The notes beneath the pieces were generated by a model, which saw nothing but the letters and a program-made list of their open reading frames with translations, ran no database searches and was not told where the DNA came from. A stretch of 64,000 nt of DNA from Albula goreensis (lineage: Eukaryota > Chordata > Actinopteri > Albuliformes > Albulidae). Of this stretch, positions 57,201 through 64,000 are shown piece after piece. Position numbers and translations under genes: made by a program. The stretch spans positions 9,595,141-9,659,140 of the forward strand of contig CM040763.1 of NCBI GenBank assembly GCA_022829145.1. The letters run 5' to 3'. Position 1 is the first letter of the stretch. Every line of letters starts with the position of its first letter.

Positions 57201-57632
57201 TATATGCATTGGTATTGCACAGGAGTGGGAAACTCCACTTTATGTTCTTGGTGTATATGTGTATTTAGATTAATTAGCAGTTAGCTAATAGGCTGAATAC
57301 ATTCAAATTAGGACACTAATAGATAATTTACACAGAAAGCTCACCACTGGTCTAGTGTTTAGTTTTGCCTGGATGTCCTTTGCTTGTTTTGATGTATGCA
57401 GAAGAAATTGCCTTCTAACATTAAATACAGTTAATGTAAATTCAGCTGGTTTCATCTTTTGTGCAGCTGCGGCACACAAACATTTATGAGTGCAACATTG
57501 GCTGGGGCAGAAAGGGCCTGAACCCAAAGATCAACCGATCCCACCTCTATTACACCGAACGCCTCTGCTCTGACTTCAAGAGGATCGTTATCAATCACCT
57601 GAGCAGGTTAGCAGAAAAAAAAAAAAAAACAT

Positions 57633-57697
<65 letters not shown>

Positions 57698-60600
57698 TGT
57701 TATGGGGGCTGTGTGGACTAGCCAAAAGGATAATCTGTTAAGAATCTTTTAGGAATCCACCATGCTTAGAGAATCATTACCCTTAATGTAATGCAGCAGT
57801 CTTTTTGTGATAAAAACCAAAGACCCACTACTTTCCCAGAATCATCAAGGGGAGCAGAGTGAAATGTTCGGCTGATGTCAAACGGAAAGATGCTTCAAGA
57901 ATCTGCATACAGGAAGAGATTCTCCAACACATCCACCATGGGCAGGCACTGTGGGTTCAGTTCAGCGCCTGATACTCTCACATTTCCCACATCCCACATC
58001 TCTCAGCACTGACACATCCTCTTACTCAGATACTTCTAATGGGGTTATGAAGTCTGAGCACATGGATTACTGGTTAAGTCATTCACATTAGACCATATTA
58101 GTAAATAAAGGTCAGGTGATAAAAAATTAACAGAAAAATTTAAGTACCAATACTAGAAATGTATTGCTTAGCAGTGTAATAGTAAAACATTTACAGCTGC
58201 AATTTAATATTACCTATAGACAGTATGAATAAAGTAAGTGTTCACAGTAAATAAGGGGAAACAAGAAATAAACGCAGCAAGGCTCATTGAACATGCAGTT
58301 GTGTTCTTGTAGGGAGAGGCACTGTAATTTCAGAGAGGCGCTCCTGGCAGAGTTGAAGAGGGAGGTGGAAGGCTGTGGTCGGAGGCCTGTTCTGCTGCTG
58401 GGCGAGGCAGGCTGGGGTAAAAGCACTACCTTGGCCCGAGTGGCTCAGCTGACCTCAAGCTGGATACCAGGGTGAGCTCACACCCTCACACCCAAGCCTG
58501 AAAACATAGCTGTCGAATGCTAAATGGTTACCAAAACAAAGATAAACCCCATCAACCTATTTATCTGAGTCAGTGTAGTAGGAATAGGTTTGCTCTGAGT
58601 TTCGAACCAGGCAGTTCCCCAGCTTCCTCACATAACAAAAGATATGGCTATGCCACTGCGATAAAGACAGGAGTCCCCAGGTTGGGAAACCAATATTCTC
58701 ATTGCTTCTCTGCTGGTGATGTGACAGTTTCTAGTGGGCGTTCTAATTGTAGAAATGTACTAATTCATGTCTGATTAGCTATGGCACATAAAGTGGTTAA
58801 CAGGTATGCTTTGACAGTGCATCTGTTTGTTGCAAATGTCAGAGATGTGAAAGTTCTGGTGCGCTTCATCGGCCTCACTGGGGACAGTCGGAATGTGCGG
58901 CTTCTGCTTCAGAGCCTGTGTTACCAGCTGGCAGAAATTTATGCTGATCATGTCAGCCTGTCTGAGGTATGGCCTGTTTACATAGCACATTCAGTGTATT
59001 CAGTGTATGGATATATGTATGTATGTATTGTTATTATTATTATATTGTAATGTTTGGCCTGCAGGGTCTTCCCCAGCTGGTGTGTGAGTTTGCCTCTCTG
59101 CTGGAGTTGGTGAGGGAGGACAGGCCCTTAGTGATGGTTCTAGATGGTCTGGACGAGCTCTCTGAGGAACACGACTCTGACCTGTCCTGGCTTCTCATGC
59201 CACTTCCTCCGCATGTCCACCTGGTTCTGTCTACCTCCAACGACTCCCCCTGTGCGAGGATGCTGCAGGTACAGACAACACCCAGATGGAGGTTAAAGGG
59301 CCTGCAGTTAAGACAGGAAACAGGCATTTGTGATTAAAGGTCTGCTGTTCATGGTACAGAAAGGAAGTTTAGACTAGAAATAGGAAGTGCCTACTATTCA
59401 AAACTGAATCTTCTTATGCAAAAGTGCCGCAGAGAGGTTGACCTTGCAGTTTTGAAAAACACATGGTTAAATGCCTGTTTTCAAAAATTGCACCACTGCA
59501 CTCTTTGGAGATTGTTATATCATATAAAATGTGATGTATAATATGTTTTTATGTGCATGGCAAACTCTTCAAAAAGGAGAACAAATGGATTTGTGAGGGA
59601 GTAGGGTCTGTTGCTCCTTCTGTCAAGGTCAAGCTCTTGTTAATGCCTCTAATTAATAGATGAAGAGAGGATATATCATTTCCGCTCCAACAGTCAGTGA
59701 CAGAATGGCAGTGCCTCAAAGCAGTAACTCTTGGCCTCCCTTTTTGTTTTGGCAACCCTCTGCAGCCTCAAGGTTCATAAACATTCACAGCCTATTGAAG
59801 CCCTGGTGTTAAATGACTATTTACCAAACCCAGTATCAGTATGTGTAATGAAGAGAGCCTCCAGTCTGGGAAAGGAGAACTCATAAAATCATGTACTAGT
59901 GAATGACTCTTAGATGTAGATAATGGGAGTAATAGACAATGAGACCTGACAGACCGGGCATGTATACGCTAACATTACACCATCACTTTTGTAATGCTTG
60001 ACAGAATGATGTTTGCACATGGACAGCAATGTGTGCCTGATTTTAGACATTTATTGGCATAGTTAAAAAGTTGTTACAACAGAATATAACCTTTGATTAC
60101 ACCTTTGTTTTCTATGGTGGTTCTCAAAAGGAAGGTTTTCACACTCCTGGTATAAGGCTATGGCTAGGATTTGTTCCTCAAAACATCCCCATTTAGCTAC
60201 TTGGTTGAGAACACAGATAAAAACTTAAGGGTTATTCTGACCTGAGCAGATGGCTATAGCAGTAACTATTAAGATAGCTAATATTCCTCTGAATGGCACT
60301 GTTTTTACTCTAAAGACAACTGTGTGTTTGAGCTAGGCCAGTAACTGTCATTGCAAAAACCCCAATCAATAGATTCTTATTGCGTTCATTCAATGAAAAT
60401 ACATTATAACCAACAGTTTATAGGTTTGTAGGTGTCATTATGGCTGTTGATATAGTTAGGTTATCTTGTGGGAATATCCCTCAAGAGTACATATGCCATA
60501 ACTGGCCCATTGATTTTGTTTTCCTCTGTACAGAAGTTACTGCAACCCATTATCATCCCCCTGACTCCCTTCAGCCCCCAGAACATTAGCGAGGCCCTGG

Positions 60601-63384
60601 AGGGGTGGCTGCAGGTGGATGAGCGGCGGTTACAGGACTGGCAGTGGCGTATCCTCCTGCAGGCCTGTGTGTCCTGCCCCTCCCCTCTCTACATGGAGAC
60701 GGCCTATGCTGAGTCCAGGCTGTGGCGCTCGTTTGACCCCCCGGGCAACCTTGGTTTCCCGGACAACCTGCCTCAGCTGTACGCCCATGTCCTGTTCCGC
60801 ATGGAGAGGACACACGGCGAGCTGCTGGTGAGAAGGGCTGCTTCGCTAATATCTCTGTCCCGAAATGGCATCACTGAGGAGGAGCTGCTCGGCCTGCTGC
60901 CCCAGGATGCCCAGGTGATGAAGGAGGTGGAGCTGACCCATCGGATAACTGTTCCCCCCAGAGTACCTTACGTCCTCTGGGTCAGTCTGAGGAGGGACCT
61001 GGGCAGACACCTGATGGAGGTGGAGACAGATGGCACCTTGGTCTATCGCTGGACTCACTCAGCCCTGACTTTAGTGTGCAAGCAGAGATACCTGAAGACA
61101 CCAGAGGCACAGAAGGCCATTCACAGAGACTTTGCAGACTATTTCTCTGCTAGGCGGTCAGAATTTAATCCAGACGGAAAGGATGACAATGTGTTCCAGC
61201 CCTTGGTGTGGATGTTGGAGACAGACTCCGTGAAGAGCTATGTCTTCAACCTTCGCAAACTTCATGGCCTGCCGTTCCACCTCATTCACTCTGGGCAGGT
61301 TGCTCCACTTCTGTCTGAGTGCCTGTTCAGCTATGAGTTCCTACTCCACAAGATCTGGGGCCTTTCCGTCCTTCATGTGGAAGAGGACCTGAAGGCAGGC
61401 ATAGTACTTGAGAGGTAAGTCCCTCAAGTTTGGAAAGGGAAGTAGACTATGGAGTCACCTTATATAGGGGGTCTTGATTCATATCTGAGAGGGATGGGTG
61501 TAGGTGTGACCCAATTCAACTACTCAGGTTTTTATGGTCTTTAATTCATACCTTATTTAGTTAGAATAGGTATTTTAGTCCTGGGCTGGAATTAAAGCTG
61601 TCACCCACATCAGTACCTATTGGATAAGGCTGGAGAGACCTCTGCCTTATATATCTTTATCATTAGGGCAATTACAGATCATTAGAATAGTTGATTACTT
61701 GGAGATGCTGAGTTAGGAGAAATCTGCATGCACACATACTGTGTTGGAGTGCCTGTAACTCTGTTTCTGTCACAGGGAGCTTCCAGATGTGGCAGTCCTG
61801 ACCCAGGCCTTGGAGCTGTCCAGGACCACTCTCCTCAGGGACCCCTGTCAGCTGGCCTCCCAGCTGTTAGGGCGCTTGTTCAGGATTATTGACGAAGACC
61901 GGCCTGTGGCTCCTGGTACGCCCTCCTCTCAAATCACCCCTCTTTACTGCTAATGTGTTTAACTGTCTGCCGGGTCATGTAGTAGAAGCGCAGACCTCGG
62001 CTCATGCCTACCTTGCTCATGCCTACCCTCGACATGGTGGGGTAAACGAAAAGTAAAAAGTAAATGACAAACCTTGATTATTGATTAGTCTCTGCTATGT
62101 TCCCCCAGGTGACCCCCGCAAGTTCTCCCACCTGCACATCCTTCTCTCCCAGTGTGGCTGCTCCTCGCTGCCCGTGCTGGTTCCCTCCTTCAGCTGCCTG
62201 TTACCACCTGGGGGGCTTCAGCACAAGTTGCTTGCAGGTACCTTTTCATGTCCCCTGGATGACAAGAGCAATGCCTGTTTGCTATTAAGAAAACATTTTA
62301 GAAAACATTGCACATTTGGTGACCTCTCTGGTCAACTTGGGTGTTTACACTCTGCCCGTTGTCATAGCTGTGCAAATTCTCAAAGTAACTATACAGGTGA
62401 GGTGCAATTCAGAGGATAAAAGTTGATCACAAATAACAGAAATTAGTAAGTGAAGGACTCCTTGAATGTCCCTCTGGGGATTTTACATAAAGACTGTATG
62501 GCCTTTCCTTCCCAACACCCACCAACCTCCACCCCCACCCACCTGCAGGTCACACGGACACAGTCACAGCCTTTGCAGGAGGACAGAAGGGCCCGGTTGC
62601 CGTCTCCTGTTCCCGTGATGGGACCCTGAAGATGTGGGACCTGGAGCTGGGTCACACAGTGAGGACCCTGGAGGGGGTCAGTTGCCAAGTCGACTCGGTC
62701 ACCCTGGGCTTGGATGACACCGTGGTGGTGCTGACCATGAAGCAGACCCTCCTGATGCTGGATGTCACCTCTGGGAGGGTGCTGTACTCTGAGAGTGACT
62801 CCCTGGACGTCCCAGTTGCCACCACCACATCTGACGGGCAGCTTCTGGTGGCCTTCTACGATGGGAGTCACTTAGTCAAAGTAATCTACCAATTCAGCTG
62901 GTCGTGCTAACAAGAAAGCAGGGCCAAGTATTAGACATATCATTGGTGCCTAGCATTGTATGTCCAAAAAGATAACTTAAAAAAATCAGAAAAAATTATT
63001 TAAATGACATTTAGCTTTGTTTTAGTAACATGGTGGTTACAATAAACTTTATTAGTCACAGAGCTAACATGACAGTACCCAGATGATGCAGATATTGGCT
63101 CAGTACTGTCGGGTTGATTTCATGGATGTTGCCAGAAAAGCTTAGTCATATGTCTGGCAGCAAAGCTGTAGAGTGCGAAAGAAAGCATGAGCATGACTCT
63201 TTGCCAAATCCATTCACATTTCAGTGTATGGGTCCATGTCTCTCTGTCAGGTGTTCGACCTGACTGACTCTTGCAGAGAGCTGTGTCGTCTCAACATAAC
63301 ATTGGAACATGGCCCTATTCACAAAGACCGAACCATCCTGGTGTCTCACAGTTCATTCAAAGACTATGTCCTGTTTGCCTACAG
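51202..63384 (+). CDS. NACHT and WD-repeat STAND ATPase, NWD-like; 3' end beyond window
   Basis: Twenty-one exons join in frame: 51202-51249, 51661-51720, 52230-52349, 52450-52527, 53134-53205, 53338-53490, 53911-54076, 54489-54688, 55032-55441, 56420-56574, 56941-57149, 57467-57606, 57840-57950, 58313-58471, 58843-58966, 59065-59268, 60534-61414, 61776-61915, 62109-62237, 62549-62880, 63251-63384, about 1341 codons so far. Residues 1-220 are polar, start with a lysine run and match nothing I recognise. A DUF4062-like module follows (MIYISGGYKDTVAERSALME near 223, MVDLRQGV), broken by a serine/acidic insertion in exon 9. A NACHT ATPase comes next: Walker A GEAGWGKST near 670, Walker B LVMVLDGLDEL near 757. 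Then comes a helical region in the 881-bp exon, and WD40 blades from about 1187 (GHTDTVTAF ... LKMWDLE). The order matches NWD1/NWD2, cytosolic signalling NTPases, but orthology is unsettled. The start codon and exon 1 are the weakest parts. Confidence 0.8.
55963..56152 (+). repeat. Diverged tRNA-SINE
   Basis: A head-like ggttaaggatatggatttga is followed by gccattgcacccttgagaaa, then taagctgcgttaagtc and a final aatgtaatgcaatgtaat. This is an old copy of the SINE type seen at 41436-41655, in intron 9 of the NWD-like gene. Confidence 0.65.
57617..57695. repeat. A-tract plus (CA)n microsatellite
   Basis: A run of A followed by about 30 CA dinucleotides starts about 10 nt after the donor of exon 12 of the NWD-like gene. 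Confidence 0.95.
58585..58690 (-). repeat. tRNA-SINE fragment, antisense to the gene
   Basis: On the minus strand a box-A-like agtggcatagccatatc is followed about 40 bp later by a box-B-like ctggttcgaaactcagagc. It lies in intron 14 of the NWD-like gene. Confidence 0.45.
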
Positions 63385-63922
63385 GTAAGAGTTACCCAAC
63401 GGTCATGCACCGTCATTAGCTGTCACTGTGGAGAAGGGATACTTCTATTTGAAGTTAAAGATAAAAGGTATACAACAGGATAGCAGAAACAACAGAGTAT
63501 GTTTTTGGAACTGACAGTAACAATCATTTGAAAGCTAAAATCATATGGACAACTTAAATATTTAAAGTCTGAATATTTGAAGTATTTAAATAAATATAAA
63601 GAATAGTTTAGTTTTTGTGACATGAAATAGGGCAGATGAATTCATTTCAGCCAAATGCACAATTGATTTGTCATTGGAAATGATAAGTAATGAAGTTTGG
63701 CATGCAAGTTTAGGTTTTTTGTTTGGCTTTGTGCAGAACATGTTATTTGCATCAATCATTAGGGCATATTTGTATAATGAAAGAGGGCTTCCCTTAAATA
63801 ATAGCTCTTCTCTAATTCTGTACAAGGTGTGAAATCAGGCCAGCACAGTTCCTAGACAGATTTCATGCTTGGGTTGAAAGGAGCTGTTGAATTATTGAAG
63901 TGGACTACTTCTCAGATGCCAG

Positions 63923-64000
63923 TGGCTGTAATCCAGTACGAGAGACACATTTTCTCAGCCAAACCCCTGTACAATATAAGACTGGTGTGGAAGAACCGCT
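63923..64000 (+). CDS. Possible next exon of the NWD-like gene, cut by the window edge
   Basis: After an acceptor at gatgccag the phase left by exon 21 (AG plus one base) gives an open frame to the window end, starting SGCNPVRETHF. An alternative acceptor eight bases earlier (ttctcag) opens another frame (MPVAVIQYERHIF), but in the wrong phase for exon 21. Neither peptide is recognisably a WD40 blade, so this is a tentative call. Confidence 0.25.

Noticed and set aside
57461-57721. 86-codon frame ending in repeated TH residues
   Set aside because: The first part is a true exon (57467-57606), but the remainder is translated (CA)n intron.
60586-61058. Several minus-strand and out-of-frame frames across 60534-61414
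   Set aside because: They are shadows of the long GC-rich exon of the NWD-like gene.

Overview
The window is a stretch of vertebrate nuclear DNA, almost certainly from a ray-finned (teleost) fish. Genes are split into short exons with GT-AG introns. Intergenic and intronic DNA is AT-rich and full of (CA)n, (GA)n and (ATT)n microsatellites, tRNA-derived SINEs with the fish-type 3' tail and short DNA transposons. The proteins read as fish versions of vertebrate families. There is no prokaryotic or viral organisation.

Layout from left to right. 1-3566 is intron 1 of a stox2-type gene on the minus strand, whose first coding exon is 3567-3894; the rest lies left of the window. 6065-16141, 18321-23375 and 25357-30154 (all minus) are three tandem, complete ten-exon SLC22 genes of the carnitine/organic-cation (OCTN) type, called A, B and C here (551, 546 and 550 codons by my exon models). 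31260-44147 (minus) is a complete trappc11 gene in 29 coding exons, 1133 codons. 46181-49337 (plus) is a complete rwdd4 gene, 186 codons, including what looks like a 3-nucleotide microexon. 51202 to the right edge (plus) is the first ~1341 codons of a NACHT/WD-repeat STAND ATPase gene (NWD-like), cut by the window end at the start of its WD40 part.

The order stox2 - trappc11 - rwdd4 matches my memory of human 4q35.1, so this is a conserved vertebrate block. The SLC22 cluster sits inside it, between stox2 and trappc11, and the NWD-like gene lies beyond rwdd4. trappc11 and rwdd4 are divergently arranged with about 2 kb between their start codons. The genes do not form a functional pathway; they are neighbours with separate jobs: transcription factor, plasma-membrane transport, vesicle tethering, RWD protein and signalling ATPase.

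Points most worth checking: the rwdd4 microexon and its GC donor, the GC donor in SLC22 copy B, a local gene-conversion tract between SLC22 copies B and C, divergence of the SLC22 C-terminal tails and of a nucleotide-binding-like motif, and the uncharacterised NWD-like gene. Exon limits were worked out by hand from reading frame, splice consensus and remembered family sequences; no alignment was run.
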